A stretch of DNA of 64,000 nt from positions 1 through 64,000 of the forward strand of contig MU400598.1 in NCBI GenBank assembly GCA_022578965.1, written 5' to 3'. This document shows, in pieces, positions 33,136 through 45,045 of this stretch (position 1 is its first letter; every line of letters starts with the position of its first letter). The DNA is from Xylaria sp. FL1777 (Eukaryota; Ascomycota; Sordariomycetes; Xylariales; Xylariaceae). Under the pieces are notes generated by a model. The model was given only the letters and a program-made list of their open reading frames with translations, did no database searches and was not told where the DNA came from. The position numbers were made by a program, and so were the translations under genes.

Positions 33136-34479
33136 ATGGCGTCAGGCCGCTTGACAACAAGGACCTCTGTCGCCCCCGAGAGGTTCAAGACTCTCCTCCC
33201 AACACTGCAGCCCACCATTTATCATGATCCGAACGCAAGCAAATCCCCAAACAAGTGAGTAGTAGTCTGATAATCTGTATACCAGTCCGAACTCTCACCG
33301 AGACACACTCTTATTCATTACTCATTACTCATCAGTATCCGCACTATTGCTTGGAACCCCCTGGGGACATATCTAGCCACGGGCTGTGCAGACAAGACAC
33401 TGCGTGTTTGTGAGTCGACCGCTCTGGGGTAGCAATATTTTGTGACTCGACTCTTGTTCCGTATTCTCCCATGGCTGATCTATTCTTCCAAGGGAACGTG
33501 GACAAACCCAATGTGCGTCAGACGACGGAGCTCAGAGGGCACGCAGCACCCATTGAAAAGGTTGCCTTCAATCCGACCAAGGAGCTTGAGCTCTGTAGTG
33601 TGAGCAGTGATGGCGTCGCGAGATTCTGGGATGTTAAGAATAAGGTTGTCCTCAATGAAGTTAGAGGCTTAGGGGAGACCTTTACATTGGCTTGGGCGCC
33701 CCATGGCGAATATGTCGTCGTTGGTAATAAGGTGCTTTGATCTACCTCATCCATTCACCTGATGGCTCTTCAGCTCACCATAATGCAGGAGAACAAGCTC
33801 TATGTCCTATCACCTACTGAGCCCGCCCCCATATCTTCACATCAGCAACCTACCATGACGAACGACATTACCTTTTGCTGGAGTGGCACGAGGTTATTTG
33901 CTACCACTGGGGAGGGCAAGACTAGAATCCTCACCTTTCCGGGATTCGAACCAGCTTATCGATTCGATTATAAGGAGCCACCAGAGAAGGAGTTCATGTT
34001 GCCAGGCCATACGTCGTCTTGCATCGCCGTTGAGCTGCATCCCTTTAATAGATACCTTGCTACGGGAGGAACGGATTCTCTTATCGCGCTTTGGGAGACG
34101 AACGAGTGGAACTGCGTTCGAACCATCACCAAAATGACGGGCCCGGTTCGAAGTATATGTATGCATGCAAAACACCGCCTAGTTTACTCAGAAACAAGGT
34201 ACTAACAGACGATTAAGCGTTCTCTTGGGATGGCCTTTTCATTGTTGGTGGGAGTGATGAAGGTTGGTCTCTCGACCCATGGTTGTTCATCATTAGTTGG
34301 ACTAATTCATTCTAGGTACTGGATTGGAGATCACCGTTTCTGAGACGGGGGAGCATCTCTGCACCTACAAAACACGGACGCCTTCTCCTGTCGTAGCGTG
34401 GGCGCCCAATCGATACGCTCTTGCATATACCGATACGGGCAGTCTCAGGATAATAGGGGCAAGCCCCGGAGGAAAATAG
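33136..34479 (+). CDS. TEX1: THO complex subunit TEX1 (WD40)
   Basis: The exons are 33136-33254, 33336-33409, 33493-33731, 33789-34158, 34218-34262 and 34316-34479, giving 336 residues. All five joins keep phase and complete WD40 strands: NNIRTIAWNPLGTYLATGCADKTLRVWN; GNKENKLYVL; VRSISFSWDGLFIVGGSDEGTGLEI. It is a seven-bladed propeller with little else and a short Gly-rich end. The order of blades and signature phrases such as ELRGHAAPIEKVAFNP and FFNR-type RYLATGGTDSLIALWE match TEX1/THOC3. TEX1 belongs to THO/TREX, which couples RNA polymerase II transcription to mRNA export. The fourth intron is supported by a GTACTAAC branch site. The family call is strong; the third intron's weak GTGCTT donor makes that boundary less sure. 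Confidence 0.92.
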
Positions 34480-35950
34480 GGAGGTCCCAAGGAGCTGCCC
34501 TTTAATGAACCCGAGTGAACGTACGGTTGCATAGCAGGAAGAAACAGCAAAGGCTGTGCTGGTGCAGTGACTGATGAGGTTGGCACACACATACCTTGTC
34601 ATGGCTGTCGAACAGGTCGTGGTACATGCACGATGCCTACACTAGCTACCGAGTGTCAGCACGGATGAACCAGATGCCGGGGTTGGAGTGGGCAATGGCA
34701 AGTAACTAGCTGATGGTATGCTCTGCACTGGTGGTGCACCGAAGCCATATCGAGGCAACGGGGGGCGATTTGCGGTGCATTGGCCGTGTCTACTTGGACT
34801 ATGAGTTATCAATGTCGATATATAGCTAAACTAGGCGCAACCCGCACAGTAAACAACAAGAACCGATAATTTCAGAGATATCAGCAGTCCCAGGGCATTC
34901 AAATGCATTGTTCATCTGCAAATTCGACGTAGGGGAGCCTACTAACTAACTAAGTATGTAGGTAGTTGTTGGTTAACCCGTATGATGCTTGGAGCCAATG
35001 AGGACGAACCAATGACATGCCGTTAGTATCCAGGTACCTATCATAAATCATGGCCTTTGGGCACGGAAAATGATGCGCGAGAAGCATTCACAGGGCTAGG
35101 CATATAGGTACTACATGTACTCACTACCTAAGTAGGTGGATCGCCTGCGCCACTTGCACACAAAAAGTCCACTGCGGTTCGGTCCCTGGCTAACGGTGTT
35201 CAAACTCGTATGGACGGCTGATGCAGCCAATCTCCTACCTACTGCGTATACCTACTACTTACCTATAAGGTTGTGTCGTCGTCGTCCCACTGCTGCCTCA
35301 CCTGCATGGCGCATCCACAGGATGGTAGGCTGTACCGGTAGGTCTCACTTCCTCAGCTGCTGACCCTCCTTTGAGGATGGCCTAGCATTATTCATCACTG
35401 AGTGTGTCAAGTCAGTAAGGTATACGTGTGTATGTGTGTGTGAAAGAAAAGAAAACCCTCCATTTCAACCTCGAGCTCCTCTTGATCGCGGTCTTTGTCC
35501 ATAAATACCTACCTAGGTAGGTAGGTACTTATACCGGTACTGCCAGTCTATCAACCCTAGGTATGTAGTATAGGTATCTTAGGGGCAACCATACTTAGGT
35601 AGGTACCTACATGTGGTACCTACGTACCGAACGTGTAAGTAGGTAGTACTCATAATAAGTAGGTAGGTAAGCAAAACGAAGACCCTGGCGTCTTATCTGC
35701 CTACATACATAGTGTGGGACTCTCGAGACGCATTACTAAGTAGTATGGACCTGGTGTCAGCACAACCAATTCTCCTTATCCCCAGCATCAGCTTTTGTTG
35801 TTCGGACCGCCGCCTCGGAGCCTCATTCAGGCATACGTCCGGCGTGAAACAGCCATTTCGCCTGGGCCGCTTCTCCGGTCCCTACTAGGATACTAGATTT
35901 CCCACGCCACGTCGAGAAAACACCAATCCCGGCCCCGCCCATCCCGGCCG

Positions 35951-36007
35951 CGTCCCATCTGCGTCCCATCTGCGTCCCATCTGCGTCCCATCTGCGTCTT
36001 ATCTGTG
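35951..36007 (+). repeat. 11-bp tandem repeat
   Basis: The unit GCGTCCCATCT is repeated about five times, the last copy with changes, about 420 bases before the Zn2Cys6 start codon. Confidence 0.9.
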
Positions 36008-36360
36008 TTCTCGCCTCGTATCCATTGCAATAGCCCATTGCAATAACGAACCGCTCTACCACGATTCGGCCTGCCAATCGAGATTTCCTTAGCGACTAGC
36101 GCCAGTCACCGTCAGTCACCGCCAGTCACCAGGAGCGCCGGACGCTAGCATCACGCCGAGATACTCATGCAAAGAGCACAGGTAGCCTTCGGTGTGTTTG
36201 CCGGGCCGCAGTATTGACCTGTTCTCCTGGCAACCCTGCGCCGCGTGCCGGCGTGCAGCGCGACAAGTTCCACACCCATCCATCTGTCTAGCTCGGCGAT
36301 ATCGACTAGGCAGTTGGCTTGGCCGGGCCTTGCTTGCCGCCCCCCTCCGACCCTCAACCT

Positions 36361-36403
36361 CGCTCCTCCGCTCCTCTGCTCCTCTGCTCCTCTGCTCCTC
36401 CCT
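36361..36403 (+). repeat. 8-bp CT-rich tandem repeat
   Basis: The unit GCTCCTCT is repeated about five times and ends about 20 bases before the ATG of the Zn2Cys6 gene. It probably forms part of its pyrimidine-rich core promoter or leader. Confidence 0.85.
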
Positions 36404-36423
36404 CTCGGGCCGCAGTCTAGACG

Positions 36424-39400
36424 ATGCCCACGACGGCCGACCCCGCCGACTCGCCGTCTCAGGGCACTGATGGTAGCCCGCCTGCCGATGCTTCGGTCCA
36501 TACTATACCTCGAAGCAATAGCGATGTGCCCAAGCCGAAGAGGCTTGCGTGCATGATATGCCGCAAGAGGAAACTCCGCTGCGATGGCATAAAACCGAGC
36601 TGTAGCACCTGCACACGCCTTGGTCACTCATGCGCCTACGATGAGGTCAGGAAAAAGAGCGGCCCCAAGCGAGGCTACGTGAAGGCCCTGGAGGAGAGGT
36701 TGAGTATGTGCTGCTCTTTTCTTTTCATTGGCTTTGGAGATTGGCTCGAGTCGCCTTAGATTGGAACCTGGGAGGCTGACCTTCTGATCTGTGCAGAGCA
36801 AGTCGAAGAACTTCTCAAGACTCAGGAACCCGGCAGCAGCACGAGTCCTGAAACTACGAAGACGCCCAACGTGGCGTTTGAGCCGACCCGAAGTCAACAA
36901 GCCGCCGCCCCGGCTAGCTTCAATGTTGCCAACCCCTCGATGGCCATCGCTGGCGACCGTGACTTGGATAGATGGCGCTTCAACGGAGACTCGCCCCAAG
37001 GAAATGGGTTGGACGAGTTTAACTTCACGAGTAACATGCCTCTAAACATGAATAGTATGGACCCGAGTTTCACATGGGAAATGATCGGACTGGGTCTTGA
37101 AGAACCTCTTCCACCGCAAGAGACTATTGACGAACTGTAAGTGGCCCATCGCCATGCTCATACGCGGGGTCCGACTCATGGTCTTTTTTAGTCACCAAAT
37201 CTTCTTCGAAAAAATTCACCCATCAGTGCCAATGATTCACAGATTCCGATACTTGGCGGCAATGAATCTGTACGTCTCAGTCGTGTTTGTCTTGCTCTAA
37301 CTATACCCGCCTACCACCGAACCCCTTACGATGCATACTCCCCGCTCACTGGCACTATCAGGGCACCAAGTCAACGACCACCGGTGGCGTTGCGCTACGC
37401 GATATGGACTCTAGCCTGTTCTATTACTGATAAATACAAGGACCTCAAGGACCTTTTTTATCAACGCGCTCGCAAATATGTCGAGGCTGACGCCATCAGA
37501 GGTTACGGCGAGCACTCGATAACAATCGCTCATTGCCAGACGCATGTGCTACTAGCCTCATATGAGTTTAAGATGATGTACTTTCCTCGGGCCTGGATGA
37601 ATACGGGCGCAGCCGTACGCCTTGCCCAGATGTAAGTCCCCGTTCACGCATGGCTTAAACATCAGCTATTGCTCACCACTATGGATAGGATCGGCCTCCA
37701 TCGAATCGATGGCAATGGTCTAGATGTCAAGCAGTGTCTCCCACCACCGCGCGACTGGACGGAGAGGGAAGAGAGACGAAGGACATTTTGGATGGCCTTT
37801 TGTCAAGACAGATATGCCAGCATCGGGACAGGATGGCCGATGACGGTCGATGAGCGGGACATCATGACCAACTTACCCGCCTCCGACGAAGCCTTCAGTC
37901 TCAGTCGGCCAGAACAAACGCAAACATTAGCAGATGCCATGAGCCCGGCTGGAGCGGCCAAGTTATCGGCATTCGGCGGCATTGTGCTTATGGCCACTCT
38001 CTTTGGTCGCAATCTCACCCATCTTCATCGCCCGGACGTTGATGATCGCGATCACGATATGAATGGTGAGTTCTGGAAACGGCACCGACTTTTAGACAAC
38101 ATCCTCCTCAATACCTCGTTATGCCTCCCGAACCAGCTTAAGCTTCCCGCTGGCCTCAACAACCCCAATATCGTCTTCACGAACATGAACATCCACACGT
38201 CGACGATATGTTTGCACCAGGCCGCTATTTTTAAGGCCGATAAAAATGTTCTCCCACCCACAGTCAGCGCAGAGAGTAAGGTTCGCTGCATCACGGCTGC
38301 GAACGAGATTGCGAGTATAATGAGGATGACGTCGCATATGGATCTATCTGCAGTATGTCGTTTACAACTAACTAACAAATCGAAACATACTGACGAAATT
38401 CGCAGATGAATCCTTTCGTTTCATTTTGCTTGTACGTAGCAGCGAGGGTATTTGTGCAGTATCTGAAGAGCCGTCCCGAAGACTGCCAGACCGCAGACTC
38501 ATTGAGGTTCCTCCTTGCGGCCATGAATGCTCTGAAGAAGAAGAATCCGTTGACAGAGTCCTTCTTGGTCCAGCTTGATGTCGACCTAGAGGCGCTGGGG
38601 CTGCGAATACCAAAACTCAAGGCCGCATTCCCGCGAAGCACGGATAGCGTAGGTCTCATCGGCTTGCTTTGACCCGTCTCACTTGAAGGAAGACTAACTT
38701 GTATCACGAAACAGCCGACCTCGGGAGCGAATGTCCCAAACTACCGCGTGAGGACCGAGGGTAATCCAGACAGTGCCCGCCGAAGCGGAGTGGTATTCGA
38801 AGACCAAGGTTGTAATTTTATGGCCTATGAGAAAGCAGACCCTCCTATCTGTGCTTCTGAACTCGTCGAACCGGAGAGGCAGAACCAAGGTAATGATGCC
38901 TCACACGCCGATCCCTTTGGCACACAGCAGTGGTATTCTACCGAGCAGCAAATACCGTCGCGTGATCGGGGCTCGGGACCCGACAACGGAGCTAATGGCA
39001 TAGCTATAACACCGTTGATTTACACACCTTACGGAGAAAACCAAGGCAGTGACGCAAACGATATGTCCGTGTCATCAAACCCAGATGGACAATCGAATCG
39101 ACCAACCCCAAACTCCAGCAGCAACGCCTCGGAGCAACGGCGTAGTGTGGCTAGTACGGGCGCGATGGCGACTCCCGGTGGCGCATCATTCCATGCCAGC
39201 CCCATCGGCTCGCAACAAAATCTAGGAGTTCAGGGAACGGAGATGGATACGTCAAGGACCCCGTTCTTCCCCGATCAAGGTTTTGTCGGTACTGGCATGA
39301 CTCCCGGTCGGACGTTCGCCATCCCGGACAATCCTAGCAACGACTTTAACATGTCAAGTGGCTGGGAACCCGGACAGGCGGGAATGACTCCGAGAACAGC

Positions 39401-39473
39401 CGAAGCGATAATGCAAGGGCTGAATATGCCCATAGACGACGGCCTGGAGATGAACTGGGATGCAGGTACATAG
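36424..39473 (+). CDS. Zn2Cys6 fungal transcription factor
   Basis: The exons are 36424-36703, 36797-37136, 37192-37269, 37362-37631, 37689-38352, 38406-38648 and 38715-39473, giving 877 residues, all in phase. The zinc cluster has six cysteines, C43, C46, C53, C60, C63 and C70 (CX2CX6CX6CX2CX6C), preceded by KPKRLA. A basic SGPKRGYVKALEERLKQVE linker and coiled coil for dimerisation follow. The middle part is the fungal-specific factor domain (HQIFFEKIHPSVPMIHRFR; the RRRTFWMAFCQDRYAS motif is typical). The last 230 residues are Asn/Ser/Gly-rich and acidic, probably an activation domain, ending in GLEMNWDAGT. Such factors bind CGG half-sites as dimers and often control carbon or secondary metabolism. 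I cannot name the orthologue. Neighbouring genes give no clue to targets. Confidence 0.92.
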
Positions 39474-39501
39474 AGCAACTCGGATCACGTGAATTTTTAA
39501 G

Positions 39502-39503
<2 letters not shown>

Positions 39504-39543
<40 letters not shown>
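39504..39543 (+). repeat. T homopolymer, 40 bases
   Basis: This is an uninterrupted run of T 30 bases after the Zn2Cys6 stop codon. Its exact length is unreliable. Confidence 0.9.
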
Positions 39544-39544
<1 letters not shown>

Positions 39545-41512
39545 ATTTTGATTGACGTCCTCTCTCGTTTTTGGGTATACATATGTCTGTGTGTTCTTCC
39601 TACTGGGCCTGGTCAGGTGGCCACAGGATATTAGAAAAGTCGAATGCGACTACACAGTAAGAGGGGGGCTGGCGTAAAGGGAATTAACTAAGACGAATTA
39701 GTGTTTGTACATCAGTGGCCGTTTCTTGAGAGAGGAGGTCCATAGTATCAGCGTTGATCATAAGCTTGATGAGGGCGGGGACGGGCCTCGGCAACTGAGC
39801 ACCGAGGCTGTATATTATCATACCTCTTATCAAAAATGGCTCCATTGCTCGTCCGGGTGAGAAGGAGGAGGAGGAGGAGAAGCAGGAGGGAGTTCTTGTG
39901 AATAATTAACTGTATCTATACAAGCATGAAGCAAGGGTCCCATGACGACCCGTGACGACTGTTCGATATCCACTCTCACCACTATAATCGCAATCACAAG
40001 CTATTTAGATGACTAAGAAAAGTAACATGGAAACGCGGTGGAAATCCGTGATGCCAGCTCTTGGAAGCCGAGGACTTCTAGGTAGTAAGACATGGCAGGG
40101 CCCCTTTCGCTAGTGGGCTTCTTGTCTCACCTGCAAGGGCGTGTTCACGAACGCGGGGAAGACCGAGAGAACCGACGTGCATTTCGGCTCTTTAAAGGAC
40201 GGTGGGCAAGGACTACTACTAAGTACAGCGTGTGGCGGGCATGTGGGATATTGCTGAAGCAGCTAGCTCACGAGACCTCGACTGATAAGTATATGTACAA
40301 AATTACAACAGCTAATACAGCAAGCTTTCTTATAGTAGGTAGGTCTATCCAGCAGCGCTTCTCCAGCAGAGAGGACTTTTTTTTTTTCCTTTTTGGGGGG
40401 TTGGGGGTTGGGAGTATAAGAGGGTTTTCAAGACGAAGAGATCGAGGAGTGTAAGATGAGTTATTGTATGAGTAAGTAGGTAGGTAGGTATCAAAAGGGG
40501 AGGATATGGTGTTCAGAAGCAATTGTCCCAGATCCGCGAGCCTCGGCCTCGGGGCGGCTTGAACAGACATGTGCCAATCCCTTTTGTGAATTGTATGAAT
40601 ATTTTGTGGTATATTCGACGATGCAACTATTCCGCGTATCGGCGTCTTGTTCACATGACATGACGTTTGGAGAGACCTGCAGTTACATATAGTGAGTTCG
40701 TTACCTAATAAAAGGTACTAGGCACCTGGTACATAGCCAACCCATGTAGACACCTCTATCTAGCGTAATGTACCTAAAGTACCCCAGGTACTGTAGGTTA
40801 GGTACTGTTCCCCGCTTTAATGCGATCCTGTCACAGCGTATCGCTAGCAGCTGTGTTACTGTGTCACTGCGCTGCCTAAATATTGTAGGTAGCAGGTAGG
40901 TAGTGATTGAGCTCGATGTTGGAGCCCGGGGCCCTAGTCATGCCTAACGGAACTAACTTAGTATAGGTAGTATGCGTGCAAGACCTAGTATGCACTAGGT
41001 ATAACCTATAACGAGTTTCACGTAATGACAGTGATGACCATGACCATGACCATGACGACGACGCGGGGCAGCAACGCTGGACAACCGACAACTAATAGCC
41101 GACAGGGAGTTGCAGTGGGCGGATAAACGTCCCAGAGTGAGAACAGAGAACAAGCAGCAACAGCAACAGCGACAATAACAACGAGAAACAACAAGAACCT
41201 CGACAACCACAGCAGCAGCAACAACAACAACAACAATAATAACAACGGCGGCCACAACCGCGAGAAGATACAGAAGATAGAGGAGAGGAAGAATAGAAGA
41301 CAGAAGAGGGGGGGAGGAAATAGGGAATAGGGAATAGACGGCGCGCAACCATGACAACGACGACAGGGACGGCTATTTTTCGTGTTCGCTCGACTGCTGG
41401 CATCCCTCGCTTCCGTCGACTGGGACTGGCTATTTTATTTGTTTTGGTGACCGCAATCCAACGCTCACGGGGCGGCCGATATTGGTCCGATTTGACCCAG
41501 GAAGGTCTCTTG

Positions 41513-41513
41513 G

Positions 41514-41546
<33 letters not shown>

Positions 41547-41547
41547 A
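41513..41547 (+). repeat. GATT tetranucleotide repeat
   Basis: GATT is repeated about eight times without interruption. Confidence 0.95.
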
Positions 41548-41622
41548 CCCAGGTCTCTTGCTACCCAGGCCTTTTTGATACCCAGGCCCTTTCATACCCA
41601 GGCCCTTTCATACCCAGGCCCA
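41547..41622 (+). repeat. 16-bp tandem repeat TACCCAGGCCCTTTCA
   Basis: There are four to five copies, the first two diverged and the last ones identical, directly after the GATT array. Confidence 0.85.
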
Positions 41623-42424
41623 GCACACACGCACACATACACACAGCAACCACACAATCATCAACCCTTTCGCGACCTTTCCCTGCCCAATCTCCTAACC
41701 CAGGCAGCTCCAGGCGGCAACCCGAAGGACCACGTCCAACTCCAACTCCACATCTACACCCACATCCACATCCACATCCACAACCACATCCACAACCACA
41801 GCCATCTACAGCTATAGGTACAGCTACAGCTACAGACAGCTACAGCTACTGCTACGATCACGGCCACGGCCAAAACCAAGACCAAGACCACGGCCGCTGC
41901 CGCTGCCGCTCCGCCCGTCTCGGTTCCCATTTTCAGCTGGGCAGCTACAATTGGGCTTGCTTCCATGAGTATATATATACATATATATATATATATATTT
42001 CTCTAGCTTGTCGGGCCACCACCTCTCCCCCGTCTCCCCGCCCACCTCTTCCTACCTCCCGATCAATCAGTCGGTCATATTAGGTGTCTGTCTGGAATCT
42101 TCTCTCTACCCTACCGCCATCGTGCCGCTCGCTTGCCCCCCATACTGTTGCTAGCGCAGTATGCGACATGGGCTGGGTTAAGGCGCGGGCAAGCTGCGTC
42201 GGTCAGAAGCATCATCGACCGCCATACCGGCAGCAGTGGCGGCAGCCCCAGCAGTAGCATCGACTCCTGACCACGAGCAACGCTGCTACGGCCACGGCTA
42301 CGGACTTCAAGACCAGAGAACGGTGACGACGACGACAGCGCACGAGTGAACCATCACCTCATATATATATATATATACATATCACAAGATAGTACCGTAC
42401 TATATCGTATCGTATCGTATCGCC

Positions 42425-45045
42425 ATGGACCCAACCTCGATGAATTTCTCCTCTCCAGAAGATCGTCACCACCCACTTTCCCACGATGCCCGTCACCCGT
42501 CGAGCCAACCACCCCATGCTTTTCGCATCTCGGCCATCCCATCGCATACGAGCCTCGACCTCTCCTCCATTGATACCAATGACCATATGTTCCAACATCA
42601 CCTTCAACGGCTGAACGCCCTCTCCACCATTCCTGTCGTCCATCCCGACTTCGCGCATGCCCACCAATCATCGCAGGACGGCTTCGACCGCGATCAGCCG
42701 CCGCCGCCGCCGCCGCCGCCTGCGCCCTCAGCCCACATTAATCGCCACTCCTCCATCTCCCAATCCCAATCCCATCCGCCTCATCCACATCATGCGTCAC
42801 CGAGCCCTCTCCCCCCCCACTCCGGGCCGCCTAGCCAACACCAGTTCGGCCTCTTGACTTCCAGCATCCCCATATCTCAGCCTAATACTGTGCCCCAGGT
42901 CAGCTCAGAGGAGGATATATTTGTCGCCCGGTCCGGTCCGCCATCAGTGATCGCCGTGCCCGAGCCACCGCCCGAGCACCGACCACATGGCCAATTAGTG
43001 AATAGGATAGTTATTGACCCGCCCAGCCTCCAAGCCTGGCGTGAAAAGCTATTCAATGTTGATGATACCATTACCTTGACGAATGACGAGTGCGCTCTAT
43101 CCGAACTCTAAACTCATGTCTGACCGTTGAATGGTGTGAGAGCTAATACGCCTTATTCTCAGATTTGAAACCTATTTCCCCCATATTGATAATGTCTACT
43201 CACACCGTTCAACTCAGAAGTATAAGCGGAAAAACTTTAGTGAGTGAGGTTTTGCCGTCATTATTCATGTTTTTGCTTTCTTTTTCTTCGACTCGTTTGC
43301 CTTGGTTGATGTCCGGAGCCAGGATGTCCTGTAGGAGCTAGATCCATGTAAAAAGCTCATATTATACCTGGCCCCCACGTCTTTCTCAACCTACCCGAAA
43401 GCGCAATTACTGATTCCGGATATCAGTCTCCCACTACTGGGATTGCCGGATGAAAGGACGACCTCCTGGTACTCCTAAGTCCGACGATCCTGCCAAAAAG
43501 AAGCGGAAACGCTTTGCACGAGAACGTGATCTTTGCGATGTTAAGATTAAGATTACCGAACACTTTCCCGATGCAACATTCTCGGCAGATGGCACCATCA
43601 ACGCCTCTCCGACCACCAGCTTCCCGTCGCTGCATCAGTTCCCAGATGGGACAGTGCGACCTGTCAATGGTCAAAGCACCACCAAGAAATACTGGACCAT
43701 CCAAAGAGTGAACGGGAATGGGGGCAATGGTAAAGGGGATGGTGTCCCAGGTCCCCACAAACACACATTACAAAAAAGTGACGAGATCAAAAAGTCCACC
43801 GTACAGAGATTCCTCGCTGCGCAAGAGAAAGAAGCCAAGAAAGGACAGGTGAGTCTCGATTGTGTGCTTCTGTACATGGCTTATCTGGATGATCAAATTC
43901 CATCTCCAAATTGTGAGGTTGCAATGCAGCCTCTCATCCGCTCTTAGTTATATGGCTAAATCAGCAACATATTGTCTAAGAGCTTAGCACAGCCGGTTGC
44001 CCAGCTCCAAATCTCCAGAGCATTTCCATCTTGAAACCAGTTGAGTATTTGAATCCACGTACTTGTGCTAATACAATTTTGCAGAAGCCGGGACAGCAAA
44101 AGAGACCATCTGGAAACGCCCTAGTGACTGCTAAGAAGCATTCGAAAGAGGATCAACTGAAGCTCTATGCAGCAAGTTTCTGGTACACCCACGTCTCACC
44201 ACGAAAATGAATTTCTGCTAATGCAAGAGGGATGACAGCCCCTTCTCTCAGCGGGTATGGATTGCTCTTGAAGCGAAGGGCCTGCCATATCAATACTGCG
44301 AGACCGACCCCTTCAAGCGTCCAACTCAACTACTAGAAGCAAATCCCAGGGGATTAGTACCAGCCATTCGGCAGGGAGACTGGGCTAGCGGAGAGAGCAC
44401 GGTCATATTAGAATATGTGAGTCTCGGCGAGTTTCAGCATCGGTCGTGTTCGGTATTACTTATATCAAATCCGTAGCTTGAGGATTATGATCGAGGCGTT
44501 CCTTTATTGCCTACGAACCCAAGGCTCAAAGCTAATTGCAGATTATGGATTGATCATGTACGACTCACATGCCCTCTCTTTCCTCTCTCGAGAACTAACC
44601 TACGTAGGTCAATGCAAAGATAGTCCCAGCATTCTTCGCCTTGATGAAAACGCCAGACCTTCAAAAGCAGACCGAGTATATCGATAGACTCCAGAGCGAT
44701 ATATTGGCGTTGGTCCAGGCTGCTGATGAGCGAGTAGGTTCATAATACCACTAATCAAAGATTGTTTCTTTCTGACCGTATACTTAGGGTCCTTATTTCC
44801 TTGGGGGCGACTTATGCCTCGTTGACATTCACCTTGCTCCCTTTGTTCTTCGAATGTCCCGTATCCTTCGCGAATTCCGTAACTGGCACGACCCGATGCC
44901 GGGCACGCGCTGGCAACAATGGTCCGACGCTCTCGAGCAGAACCTACATGTTCAAGCCACCACAAGCCAGGATGAACTTTACGTTGAGACAATGGACCTT
45001 TTCCTGAAAGCCGGTCCACAGTATGGCGAACAACCGCTGTGTTAA
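42425..45045 (+). CDS. Basic-domain / GST-fold fusion protein
   Basis: The exons are 42425-43089, 43163-43239, 43427-43848, 44085-44182, 44230-44416, 44477-44557, 44608-44733 and 44788-45045, giving 637 residues, all in phase. Residues 1-220 are His/Pro/Ser-rich and disordered with a proline run. Residues about 222-290 hold FETYFPHIDNVYSHRSTQ, then HYWDCRMKGRPPGTPKS, an AT-hook-like turn, and the basic patch KKKRKRFARER. A Lys-rich linker follows. A glutathione S-transferase fold fills residues about 412-637: SPFSQRVWIALEAKGLPYQY, NPRGLVPAIR, GESTVILEYLEDY, then a C-terminal helical domain with FLGGDLCLVDIHLAPFVLRM. The position of the omega-class catalytic cysteine holds serine (S424). A regulatory, possibly DNA-bound, role is inferred. 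The first donor (GTGCGC) and the exon 5 acceptor are the least certain sites. Confidence 0.82.

Larger units (their letters stand above)
34480..36423. other. Intergenic region upstream of the Zn2Cys6 gene
   Basis: Dense GTAGGTACCTAC-type clusters occur at 35500-35690, with CA/TG dinucleotide repeats near 35420-35440. Two tandem arrays lie close to the next gene and are listed separately. No gene is visible. Confidence 0.5.
39474..42424. other. Long region before the GST-fold gene
   Basis: It holds a T40 run, motif clusters at 40685-40910, CAA/CAG-rich low-complexity sequence at 41140-41260, GATT and 16-base tandem repeats, CCACAT repeats at 41740-41800 and AT repeats near 42360. The long open frames at 41.5-42.1 kb are read-through of these repeats. 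I see no gene. Confidence 0.5.

Noticed and set aside
33941..33953. GGATTCGAACC, the reverse of a tRNA B-box
   Set aside because: It is part of the TEX1 coding sequence and no acceptor or anticodon stem can be drawn around it.
41538..42083. 181-residue plus-strand open frame
   Set aside because: It is a translation of tandem and simple repeats (TACCCAGGC and CCACAT units) with no protein-like features.
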